From Curtobacterium sp. L6-1 (lineage in GTDB: Bacteria; Actinomycetota; Actinomycetes; Actinomycetales; Microbacteriaceae), in assembly GCF_018885305.1 (NCBI RefSeq), contig NZ_CP076544.1:1798001-1862000 (forward strand): a stretch of 64,000 bases of DNA. The letters run 5' to 3'. Shown here one piece after another: positions 39,672-46,916 of this stretch. A program made the position numbers and the translations under genes. Under the pieces are notes generated by a model. It was not told the DNA's origin. It ran no database searches and worked only from the letters and a program-made list of their open reading frames with translations. The first letter of the stretch is position 1. Each line of letters begins with the position of its first letter.

Positions 39672-41078
39672 TCAGACCAGCGCCGCGGCGACCTCCGGCG
39701 TCTCCTCGGGCACCGACCACGGCCGCTGCGTCATCCCGCTGTCCCCGCGCACGGACACGACCGCGCCGGCCGCGTCCCGCGTGTAGACGATCTGTTCGTC
39801 GATCGACCCGAACCGGTTGCCCGAGGCCATGCGCAGGGTGTCGGCGTCCACGACCTCCAGCCGGACCGGTGACTCGGTCGGCACCGGCTGCGTCGGGTCG
39901 ATCGCGAGCAGCCGGTCACCCACGCGGGCGACGTCCGTGATGCCCTCGAACGTGGCGAACCGTCCGGTGTACCGCCCGGCGTCGACGTCCGCGGGGAGCG
40001 CCGTGCCGGGGGCGTGCTCGTCGGCCGCCGCGTCGAGCAGGTGCACGATGCCGTACGCGAGCATCGTCGCCGGACCGGTCGCGCTGCTCGTCAGGACGGA
40101 CACGACCAGCGAGGACGCGGGGTCGAAGACGGACTGCGTGATCTGGCCGGGGAACCCGCCGGAGTGGCCACGGACCTCCCGGCCGTTGATCCGGTCGACG
40201 ACGAACCCGGCTCCGTAGCCGCGCGCCGCCGGGTCGCTGTCCAGCGCGCTCCAGGCCCTCCGCTGCGCCAGTCGCTTGGCGTGGTCCGACAGCAGCGATC
40301 CGCGTCCGGGCACGTGCGCGGTGAAGTAGCGGACCAGGTCCGAGGCGGTGCCGTGGAAGCCGGTGGCCGCGGCGAGCGCCCCTGTCGTCACGTGCGGGAC
40401 GGGCTGCCGGGTGCGGGCGGTGTGCAGGCCGGTGTAGCCGACGACGAACTCGTCCGCGCGCGCCGGGTCGAACTCGGCGCCGGTGCCGGTCAGGCCGAGC
40501 GGCTCGGTGATCGCGGTGCGGACGTGCTCGGCGTACGAGGTGCCCGTGACGGCCTCGATGACGAGCCCGAGCAGCCCGTAGCCCAGGTTCGAGTAGTTGA
40601 ACGCCGACCCGACGGGCACCTTCGCCCCGCCGTCCACGACGAGCGCGACGAGCTGGTCGACGTCGGGGAACGGGTGCGCGAGCGCCCAGTGGTCGCCGTC
40701 CGCGCCGTCCCGGACGACGCCGGCGCCCATCTCCATGAGCTCGCGGACGGTGGCGTCGGCGATCGGGGACCCGGCCTCGGCGAGCGCCGGTACGAACGAG
40801 CCCACCGTGTCGTCGAGCCGCAGGGCGCCCTGGTCGGCGAGCCGGAGCAGCGCCGTCGCCGTGAACGTCTTCGAGTGCGACGCGATCCGGAACAGGTCCG
40901 TGGTGGTCAGGCGCCGTCCGGCCTCGACGTCGGCGTACCCCCACGCCTCGGAGAACAGCTCCTCGCCCTCGAAGCCGACGGCGACCTGCACCCCGGGCAA
41001 CCGCAGCTGCCACACCTTGTACGCGATCCACTCGCGGACGTAGGGCAGGACGGACTCGTAGGCGGCGCGCTTCTCCAT
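39672..41078 (-). CDS. Serine hydrolase, class C beta-lactamase/peptidase S12 family
   Basis: A 468-residue penicillin-binding-protein-type hydrolase. The active-site triads are visible: S-x-x-K as SHSK (about residue 67), Y-S-N in NYSNLGYG and H-S-G in RGHSGGFPG. A C-terminal beta domain of about 100 residues follows. No signal peptide is evident, so it is probably a cytoplasmic esterase or D-amino-acid peptidase rather than a secreted beta-lactamase. It is divergent from the PaiB gene across 33 bp containing the palindrome TGGCATGTGCCA (41090-41101). Confidence 0.88.
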   Translation of the reverse strand: MEKRAAYESVLPYVREWIAYKVWQLRLPGVQVAVGFEGEELFSEAWGYADVEAGRRLTTTDLFRIASHSKTFTATALLRLADQGALRLDDTVGSFVPALAEAGSPIADATVRELMEMGAGVVRDGADGDHWALAHPFPDVDQLVALVVDGGAKVPVGSAFNYSNLGYGLLGLVIEAVTGTSYAEHVRTAITEPLGLTGTGAEFDPARADEFVVGYTGLHTARTRQPVPHVTTGALAAATGFHGTASDLVRYFTAHVPGRGSLLSDHAKRLAQRRAWSALDSDPAARGYGAGFVVDRINGREVRGHSGGFPGQITQSVFDPASSLVVSVLTSSATGPATMLAYGIVHLLDAAADEHAPGTALPADVDAGRYTGRFATFEGITDVARVGDRLLAIDPTQPVPTESPVRLEVVDADTLRMASGNRFGSIDEQIVYTRDAAGAVVSVRGDSGMTQRPWSVPEETPEVAAALV

Positions 41079-41089
41079 GCCGACCAGCC

Positions 41090-41101
41090 TGGCATGTGCC
41101 A
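41090..41101. promoter_or_regulatory. Palindrome between divergent serine hydrolase and PaiB genes
   Basis: TGGCATGTGCCA, with 5-bp arms, lies in the middle of a 33-bp divergent intergenic space. PaiB-family proteins have been described as negative regulators, so this may be an operator, but the site is short. Confidence 0.3.
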
Positions 41102-41111
41102 CGCTCGTCGC

Positions 41112-41756
41112 ATGCGGCACACACCCTCCTTCCTGATGACCGAGGTCGACGAGGTCCGACGACTCGTCCGCGGGAACCCCTGGGCGACGATCGTGTCCTC
41201 CACCGCCCGGGGGATCGTCGCGTCGCACTACCCGTTCCTGCTCGAGGAGCAGCCCGAGGGCAGCGACGACATCGTGCTCGTGTCGCACGTCGGCCGGCCG
41301 GACGAGGTCGCCCACGAACTCGGTCGGCACGAGGTGCTCGTCGTCGTGCAGGGGCCGCACGGCTACGTCTCCCCCGCCTGGTACCCGCCGGAGCAGTTCG
41401 TCCCGACCTGGAACCACACCACCGCCCACCTGTGGGGCACGCCGGAGATCCTGTCCGACGACGAGAACTTCCGGGTCCTCGGCGACCTCGTGGACCACTT
41501 CGAGCGGGAGATGCCCGAGCCGGCGTCGCTCGACGTCGACGAGGCCACCGCCCGACGCATCGCGCGCGGCACCGTCGGCATCCGCCTCCGCGTGACGCGC
41601 TTCGACGCCCGTGCGAAGCTCAGCCAGAACAAGGCACCCGAGGTGGTCGAACGGATCATCGCCGGCCTGCGCGCCGACGGCCCCTACGCCTCCCCCGCGC
41701 TCGCCGACGAGATGGCGCGCGTCCACGACACCACGACCGGCCTGGAGGCACCGTGA
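41112..41756 (+). CDS. PaiB family FMN-binding/regulatory protein
   Basis: A 214-residue protein of the PaiB family, which has a flavin-reductase-like split barrel. The typical N-terminus with F-L-M-T-E and the signature WATIVSS...ASHYPFLL are present, followed by HGYVSPAWY and VPTWNHTTAHLWG in the middle. In Bacillus, PaiB affects sporulation and protease genes; biochemical activity is poorly defined. ATG 41112 has no clear ribosome site. It overlaps the amidohydrolase by 4 bp (GTGA). Confidence 0.9.
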   Translation: MRHTPSFLMTEVDEVRRLVRGNPWATIVSSTARGIVASHYPFLLEEQPEGSDDIVLVSHVGRPDEVAHELGRHEVLVVVQGPHGYVSPAWYPPEQFVPTWNHTTAHLWGTPEILSDDENFRVLGDLVDHFEREMPEPASLDVDEATARRIARGTVGIRLRVTRFDARAKLSQNKAPEVVERIIAGLRADGPYASPALADEMARVHDTTTGLEAP

Positions 41757-43222
41757 CCGCGACCCTGCTCCGCACCGTCCGACGGGTGGGCACCTCGGGC
41801 GCCCCCGCCGACGCCCTGGTCGTCGACGGGCGGGTTACCGCCGTCGCGCCGGCCGGCACCCTCGACCCGCTCGACCACGACACCGAGGTCGTCGCGGCGG
41901 ACGGCGCGTGGCTCGGGCCCGGGCTGCGCGACCACCACGTGCACCTCGACCAGTGGGCCCTCGTCCGCCGCCGCGTCGACGTGACGGACTGTACCTCGGC
42001 CGAGGACACCGCCGACCGCCTCGCCGCAGCCGCGCGGAGCGGGGTCCCGGACCGTGTGCTCGTCGGCCACGGGTACCGCGACGGGCTGTGGCCGCGCCCC
42101 GCCCGACGCGAGCTGCTCGACCAGGCCGCACCGGGCCTCCCGGTCGTCGTCGTGAGCGCCGACCTGCACGCCGTGTGGTGCAACACGATCGCGCTCGCAC
42201 ACTTCGGCGCGGTGCTCGGCCGCGCGCTGCCGGCCGGCGCCGACGGGGTCCTGCGGGAGCAGGACGCCTTCGACGTGACGGGCGCCCTCTCGCGGGTGCC
42301 CGACGAGGTCCTGGACGGCTACGTCGCCGACGCGGTCGAGGCCGCGGCCGCCCGCGGCGTGACCGGGGTGGTCGACCTCGAGATGGACGCCGACCTCGAC
42401 CGCTGGGTCCGCCGGATCCACGCCGGCACCGACGGTCTGCGCATCGCCTCCGGCGTGTACCCGGCCCGGCTCGACGAGGCGGTCCGCCGCGGCCTCCGCA
42501 CCGGGGACGTCGTCGACGGCACCCGCGGCCTGCTCACCGTCGGACCGTTCAAGGTCATCACGGACGGCTCGCTCGGCACCCGCACCGCCGCGACCGCCGA
42601 CGGCGAGGGCGTCCTCACCTGGGCGCCCGAGGACCTCGTGCCGCTGCTCCGTCGCGCGGTCGACGCCGGGCTCGTCCCCGCCGTGCATGCGATCGGCGAC
42701 CGTGCCGTCACGCTCGCGCTCGACGCCCTCGAGACCGTCGGCGCCCGGGGGTCCATCGAGCACGCGCAGCTGCTCGCCGCACCGGACGTCGAGCGGTTCG
42801 CGCGCCTCGGTGTCGTCGCGTCCGTGCAGCCGGAGCACGCGATGGACGACCGGGACATCGCCGACCGCTACTGGGCCGGCCGCACCGACCGGGCCTTCCC
42901 GTTCGCCGCACTCGAACGGGCGGGAGCCGCGATGGTCCTCGGCTCGGACGCCCCGGTCGCCCCGCTGGACCCGTGGGTGTCGATGGCGGCCGCGGTCGGC
43001 CGTGACCGCGACGGCCGGGAGCCGTGGCACCCCGAGCAGCGGATGTCGGCGCTCGCCGCGTGGCGGGGGTCGACGGACGGGCGGGTGTCGGTGTCGGTGG
43101 GTGACGTCGCGGACCTCGTGCTCGTGCCGTCCGACCCGCTCACGGTGTCGTCCGCCGAGCTCCGGACGATGCCGGTGACCGCGACGGCGGTCGCGGGGCG
43201 CTGGACCCACCGCGACCTGTAG
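41753..43222 (+). CDS. Amidohydrolase family protein (YtcJ-like)
   Basis: A 489-residue metal-dependent amidohydrolase of the amidohydrolase_3/YtcJ type. The metal motif after the first beta-sandwich is GLRDHHVHLDQ, later metal ligands lie in VPAVHAIGDRAV and GSIEHAQLL, and the terminal Asp is in VLGSDAPVAPLDPW. The substrate is unknown. Translation is coupled to the PaiB gene. No signal peptide is seen. Confidence 0.87.
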   Translation: MTATLLRTVRRVGTSGAPADALVVDGRVTAVAPAGTLDPLDHDTEVVAADGAWLGPGLRDHHVHLDQWALVRRRVDVTDCTSAEDTADRLAAAARSGVPDRVLVGHGYRDGLWPRPARRELLDQAAPGLPVVVVSADLHAVWCNTIALAHFGAVLGRALPAGADGVLREQDAFDVTGALSRVPDEVLDGYVADAVEAAAARGVTGVVDLEMDADLDRWVRRIHAGTDGLRIASGVYPARLDEAVRRGLRTGDVVDGTRGLLTVGPFKVITDGSLGTRTAATADGEGVLTWAPEDLVPLLRRAVDAGLVPAVHAIGDRAVTLALDALETVGARGSIEHAQLLAAPDVERFARLGVVASVQPEHAMDDRDIADRYWAGRTDRAFPFAALERAGAAMVLGSDAPVAPLDPWVSMAAAVGRDRDGREPWHPEQRMSALAAWRGSTDGRVSVSVGDVADLVLVPSDPLTVSSAELRTMPVTATAVAGRWTHRDL

Positions 43223-43259
43223 CGGCCGGCACCCACGCGGTGCCGAGGTCCGAGTCGCG

Positions 43260-44189
43260 CTACTTCTGGTCCTTCGGGCACCAGTAGAGCTTGCGGCCGG
43301 CCATGTCCGCCATCCGGATCTCGGTCCCGCACACCCGGCACGGCTCGCCCTGCCGGTGGTACACCCAGTGCCGGTCCTTGCGGGAGCGCACGGCCTTGGC
43401 GTGGTCGGCCGGGGACAGGTCGTCCATCGTCAGCATGAGCCCGTCGCGGACCCCGTCGTGCAGGAGCTTCGACCAGTCCTGCCACAGCGCCTTCGCCTGC
43501 TTCACGGTGATCTTCTTCCCCGGCTTGTAGGGGTCGATGCGCTGCCGGAACAGCAGTTCGGCGCGGTAGATGTTCCCGATCCCGGCGACGACGGCCTGGT
43601 CCATGAGCAGCTGCCCGATCGCGACGTTCCGCTTCCGCACGTTCTCGACGAAGGTCTTCTCGGCCTCGGGACCGTCGTCGTTGATCGGGTCCGGTCCGAG
43701 CTTGTCGAGTGCCCGCTGCACCCCGGCCGGGTCCTCGACCACGCAGGCCGTCGGACCGCGGAGGTCGGCCACCGTGTCCTCGGTCAGGATGCGGACGCGC
43801 ACCTGGCCCACCGGGTCGGGCGGGAACGACTCGATCGGGTCCTCGGCCTTCTCCTGCTCCGCCATCCGGTACCGCGCGAGCCGCGGGGCGCCGATCGACG
43901 ACAGCGACTCCTCGCCGTCGCCGTCCTCGGACAGCGCCTCGGCCGACGAGATCATGCCGGCGAAGTCCCACGCCCCGTAGAGCCCGAGGTGCACGCGGAG
44001 GAACAGGTCCCCCTCGAACTCGAGGAACATCTGCTTGGCCACGGCTCGGGCGGCGACCATGCGCTTGCCGTCGAGCTGGGCGGCACCGGCGGCGAACCGC
44101 CCCTGCGGGCTCGACACCTCGCAGCGCTTGCCGACGAAGTGCCGGGAGAACTGGTTCGCGATGCGGTGGACGGAGTGACCCTCTGGCAT
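43260..44189 (-). CDS. nei: Fpg/Nei family DNA glycosylase (Nei type) with atypical zinc finger
   Basis: A 309-residue base-excision repair glycosylase/AP lyase for oxidised bases. The N-terminus MPEGHSVHR supplies the catalytic proline and glutamate at positions 2-3, in the Nei-like PEGH form. The helix-two-turn-helix region contains DQAVVAGIGNIYRAELLF. The C-terminal zinc finger has CRVCGTE and WCPKDQK, so three of the four usual cysteines are present and the fourth position is aspartate. An insertion at about residues 85-115 is acidic. It lies 18 bp from rpiB, on the same strand. Confidence 0.92.
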   Translation of the reverse strand: MPEGHSVHRIANQFSRHFVGKRCEVSSPQGRFAAGAAQLDGKRMVAARAVAKQMFLEFEGDLFLRVHLGLYGAWDFAGMISSAEALSEDGDGEESLSSIGAPRLARYRMAEQEKAEDPIESFPPDPVGQVRVRILTEDTVADLRGPTACVVEDPAGVQRALDKLGPDPINDDGPEAEKTFVENVRKRNVAIGQLLMDQAVVAGIGNIYRAELLFRQRIDPYKPGKKITVKQAKALWQDWSKLLHDGVRDGLMLTMDDLSPADHAKAVRSRKDRHWVYHRQGEPCRVCGTEIRMADMAGRKLYWCPKDQK

Positions 44190-44207
44190 CGGTCCTGTCT
44201 ACCCGGA

Positions 44208-44696
44208 CTACTCGTCGATCTGCCGACCGGCGATGTGCCCCGTCGTCTCGTACTCAGCCAGCTGCGCGATGCGACGGGCGTGACGCTCCTCGCCCGAGAA
44301 CGGCTCGGCGACGAAGAGGTCGACGAAGCGGATGGCCTCTTCCTCGGTGTGCTGGCGGGCGCCGATCGAGATGACGTTGGCGTCGTTGTGCTGGCGGGCG
44401 AGGACGGCGGTCGACTCGTTCCACACCAGCGCGGCCCGGATGCCCTCGACCTTGTTCGCCGCGATCTGCTCGCCGTTGCCCGAGCCGCCGAAGACGACAC
44501 CGAGGGCCTGGACGCCCGCGCGCTGGTCCTGCACGACGGCGTGCGCGGCGTTGATGCAGAACGAGGGGTAGTCGTCGAGCGGCTCGTACGCGGTCGGTCC
44601 GTGGTCCACGACCTCGTGCCCGGCTCCGGTCAGGTGCGTTGCGAGGGTCTGGGAGAACTCGAGGCCGGCGTGGTCCGTTCCGAGGTGGATGCGCAT
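44208..44696 (-). CDS. rpiB: Ribose-5-phosphate isomerase B
   Basis: A 162-residue RpiB/LacAB-family isomerase that interconverts ribose 5-phosphate and ribulose 5-phosphate in the pentose phosphate pathway. The N-terminal DHAGLEF and the phosphate-binding GGSGNGEQIAANK motif are typical; the glycine-serine-glycine loop is intact. Length is normal. It is followed by the Nei gene in a probable two-gene operon, an arrangement I recall from several Microbacteriaceae. Confidence 0.94.
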   Translation of the reverse strand: MRIHLGTDHAGLEFSQTLATHLTGAGHEVVDHGPTAYEPLDDYPSFCINAAHAVVQDQRAGVQALGVVFGGSGNGEQIAANKVEGIRAALVWNESTAVLARQHNDANVISIGARQHTEEEAIRFVDLFVAEPFSGEERHARRIAQLAEYETTGHIAGRQIDE

Positions 44697-44724
44697 GGAC
44701 CGATCCTATTCCTGCACCCGTGTC

Positions 44725-44831
44725 GGGCCGGACCGGTGCGCCGGGGCGGGGCGGCGCGCGGGCCGGACCGGTGTGCCGGGGGTGGGGCGGTGCGCGGGCC
44801 GGACCGGTGTGCCGGGGGTGGGGCGGGCCTC
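44725..44831. repeat. 35-36-bp tandem repeat, three copies
   Basis: GGGCCGGACCGGTGYGCCGG units start at 44725, 44760 and 44796. They fill the gap between rpiB (upstream end) and the XRE-cupin gene (downstream end). Confidence 0.8.
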
Positions 44832-44834
44832 CCG

Positions 44835-45512
44835 TCAGCGCTGGCGGACCACGACCACGACGTACCGGCACGGCTCGTCCGCGGGATTGCGGTAGACGAC
44901 GTCGGCGGGCTCGCCGAGCTCGATGCGGTCCCCCGCGCCCAGCCGCGTGGTGGTCTCGCCGACCTGCAGCTCGAGCGAGCCGTCGACCACCCAGATGCAG
45001 TGCCGCAGGAACGCGTAGGCACTCGCGGGGTAGGCGACCTCGCGACCGCCGGGCAGGCGCACCTCGGTGACGTCCGCCGGGAAGTCCGCGCTCGACAGCG
45101 GTCGGCGGCGATACCCGGTCTCGGGATCGGTCCACGAGTCGGCGGAGGCGGCGCGCCGGACGCCGCGCGCCTCGTCGGGGTCGCTCGTGCGGGGCACCTC
45201 GGGCTCGAGGGCCTCGTCGAGGAGCTGGGACACGGTCAGGCCGAACGCCCCGGACAGTCGGCCGAGGATCGTGGCGGTCGGGCTCGAGACGCCCCGCTCG
45301 ACCCGGTTGATCATCGCGCGGGAGACGCCGGACTCCGCGGCGAGTTCGGTGAGGCTCCACCGCCGCTCGGTACGGAGGCGCTGCAGGCGTTCCCCGAGCC
45401 GCCGCTGGTCGGCGTCGTCCGGGCCCTCGAGCGCTCCGTCGGACGGCACGGCGGCACGCTCGTCCTGCTCGGTTGCGTCCGGGCGCTCCTGCTCGTCTAC
45501 GATGTGAGACAT
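44835..45512 (-). CDS. XRE-cupin transcriptional regulator
   Basis: A 225-residue regulator with an N-terminal helix-turn-helix (SLTELAAESGVSRAMINRVERG, about residues 53-75) and a C-terminal cupin domain (about residues 150-222) that probably binds a small ligand. The first 35 residues are acidic and disordered. Such proteins often control a neighbouring acetyltransferase or amine-catabolism gene. Its ATG at 45512 overlaps the ATG of the divergent GNAT gene by two bases. A -10 (TATGCT) lies within the GNAT coding region, so the mRNA is probably leaderless. Confidence 0.9.
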   Translation of the reverse strand: MSHIVDEQERPDATEQDERAAVPSDGALEGPDDADQRRLGERLQRLRTERRWSLTELAAESGVSRAMINRVERGVSSPTATILGRLSGAFGLTVSQLLDEALEPEVPRTSDPDEARGVRRAASADSWTDPETGYRRRPLSSADFPADVTEVRLPGGREVAYPASAYAFLRHCIWVVDGSLELQVGETTTRLGAGDRIELGEPADVVYRNPADEPCRYVVVVVRQR

Positions 45513-45524
45513 GGCGACAGCATA
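45498..45524. promoter_or_regulatory. Overlapping divergent leaderless promoters
   Basis: The forward -10 TACGAT (45498-45503) ends 7 nt before the GNAT ATG. The reverse -10 TATGCT (45519-45524) ends 6 nt before the regulator ATG. Each -10 lies inside the other gene's first codons. Confidence 0.55.
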
Positions 45525-46029
45525 TGCGACAGGAGCCGTCGGCATCCGCGACTGCACCCCGGCCGACCTCGACGTCGTGCACGCGCTGCACGTCGACGCC
45601 GTGCTGCACTCCACCGCGATCTGGCAGGAGGAGCCACACCCCCGCTCCTGGTTCGACAGCTGGCTCGCCGAACGACAGGGCGACGGCTGGCCGGTCCTGG
45701 TCGCCGTGGTCGACGGCGTCGTCGCCGGGTACGCCACCTACTCGCAGTGGCGCCCGCACCAGGGGTACCGCCACACTGTGGAGCACAGCGTCTACGTCGT
45801 CGAGGCCCTCCGCGGACGCGGTGTCGCCTCGACGCTCATGCGCGCCCTGGTCACGCGTGCCACCGACGAGGGCCGGCACGTCATGGTCGCGGGCATCTGC
45901 AGCACGAACACCGGGTCGATCGCGCTGCACGAGCGCCTCGGCTTCACGACGGTCGCCGTCGTGCCCGAGGTCGGCCGGAAGTTCGGCCGCTGGCTCGACC
46001 TGACGCTGATGCGGTTGCCGCTGGCCTGA
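45511..46029 (+). CDS. GNAT family N-acetyltransferase (PAT-like)
   Basis: A 172-residue GNAT enzyme resembling phosphinothricin/methionine-sulfoximine acetyltransferases: IRDCTPADLDVVHALHVDAVLHSTAIWQEEP, then YATYSQWRPHQGYRHTVEHSVYV and acetyl-CoA motif RGRGVASTLM. The family acetylates small amine compounds; the exact substrate is not provable here. Its start codon overlaps that of the divergent XRE-cupin gene, which makes it that regulator's most likely target. A strong terminator follows. Confidence 0.88.
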   Translation: MATAYATGAVGIRDCTPADLDVVHALHVDAVLHSTAIWQEEPHPRSWFDSWLAERQGDGWPVLVAVVDGVVAGYATYSQWRPHQGYRHTVEHSVYVVEALRGRGVASTLMRALVTRATDEGRHVMVAGICSTNTGSIALHERLGFTTVAVVPEVGRKFGRWLDLTLMRLPLA

Positions 46030-46074
46030 GCACCGCGCCTCCCGGCCGGCACGGCGCGCGTCGCGCCCCTGCAC

Positions 46075-46110
46075 GAACGCCGCGCCCCGTCGGAACGGGG
46101 CGCGGCGTTC
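46075..46110. terminator. Strong intrinsic terminator
   Basis: A perfect 16-bp stem GAACGCCGCGCCCCGT/ACGGGGCGCGGCGTTC with a CGGA tetraloop lies between the convergent GNAT and DsbA-family genes. Confidence 0.85.
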
Positions 46111-46141
46111 GCACCGGGGCGCGGACGGTCAACCGATGAGG

Positions 46142-46792
46142 TCAGTCCTCGACGGTGTCGAAGACCGGGCCGGTCGTGCGGGAGCGCTTGAGCTCGAAGA
46201 AGCCCGGGTAGCGGGCCGCGGCGACGACGCCGTCCCAGAGGTCGAGCGCCTGCTGGCCCTTCGGCGCCGGCGAGATGACCGGGCCGAAGAAGGCGACCCC
46301 GTCCACGGCGATGACGGGGGTGCCGACGTCCTGGCCGACGCGCTCGATGCCGTCGCGGTGGCTCTCGCGCATCGCGGCGTCGACCTCGTCGGTCCAGGCG
46401 GCGTCGGCGAGGTCGGCCTCGAGGCCGAGCTGGTCGAGCACGGCGGGCACGACCTGCTGCGGGTCCTGCTGCTGGCGGTGGTGGATCTGCTCGCCGAGCG
46501 CGTCGTAGAGCGGCTTCACGACCTCCTGCCCGCGGCGGAGCCGCGCGGCCGTCACCAGGCGTGAGTACACCTGGTTGCGCTCGGAGGCCTCCTTGTAGGC
46601 GGCGGGCATGTCCTCGTTGTGCTCGTTCAGCACGAACAGGCTCATCACGTGCCAGGTGACGTCGAGGTCGCGGTGCTGCTCGACCTCACCCACCCAGCGG
46701 CTCGTCATCCAAGCCCACGGACAGGTCGGGTCGAACCAGAACTCCACAGCGGTCCGGGTCGCAGGGGTCTTCTCCACAGTCGTGTCGGTCAC
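46142..46792 (-). CDS. DsbA family protein, Rv2466c-like (mycothiol-dependent) with CPWA motif
   Basis: A 216-residue thioredoxin-fold protein that matches, from memory, mycobacterial Rv2466c along its length (FWFDPTCPWAWMTSRW; HVMSLFVLNE; VGTPVIAVDGVAFFGPV; FFELKR). Rv2466c is a mycothiol-dependent oxidoreductase with a CPWC active site. Here the second cysteine is alanine (CPWA), leaving a single redox thiol. It would need an external thiol such as mycothiol to complete its cycle. The GTG start at 46792 lacks a strong ribosome site. It is divergent from pepN. Confidence 0.88.
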   Translation of the reverse strand: MTDTTVEKTPATRTAVEFWFDPTCPWAWMTSRWVGEVEQHRDLDVTWHVMSLFVLNEHNEDMPAAYKEASERNQVYSRLVTAARLRRGQEVVKPLYDALGEQIHHRQQQDPQQVVPAVLDQLGLEADLADAAWTDEVDAAMRESHRDGIERVGQDVGTPVIAVDGVAFFGPVISPAPKGQQALDLWDGVVAAARYPGFFELKRSRTTGPVFDTVED

Positions 46793-46916
46793 GGATCGCA
46801 GCGTACGCCCGCTCGCTAGGCTGGTCCCCGAGCCGTCCCACCGGTGCACGACGCCGGGTGGGACCACCGACACGCGGACATCGATCGTCCGCGTCCGCAG
46901 CGAAGATGGAGCGTCC

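Noticed and set aside
44725..44831. CRISPR-like repeat
   Set aside because: The units are contiguous tandem repeats without spacers.
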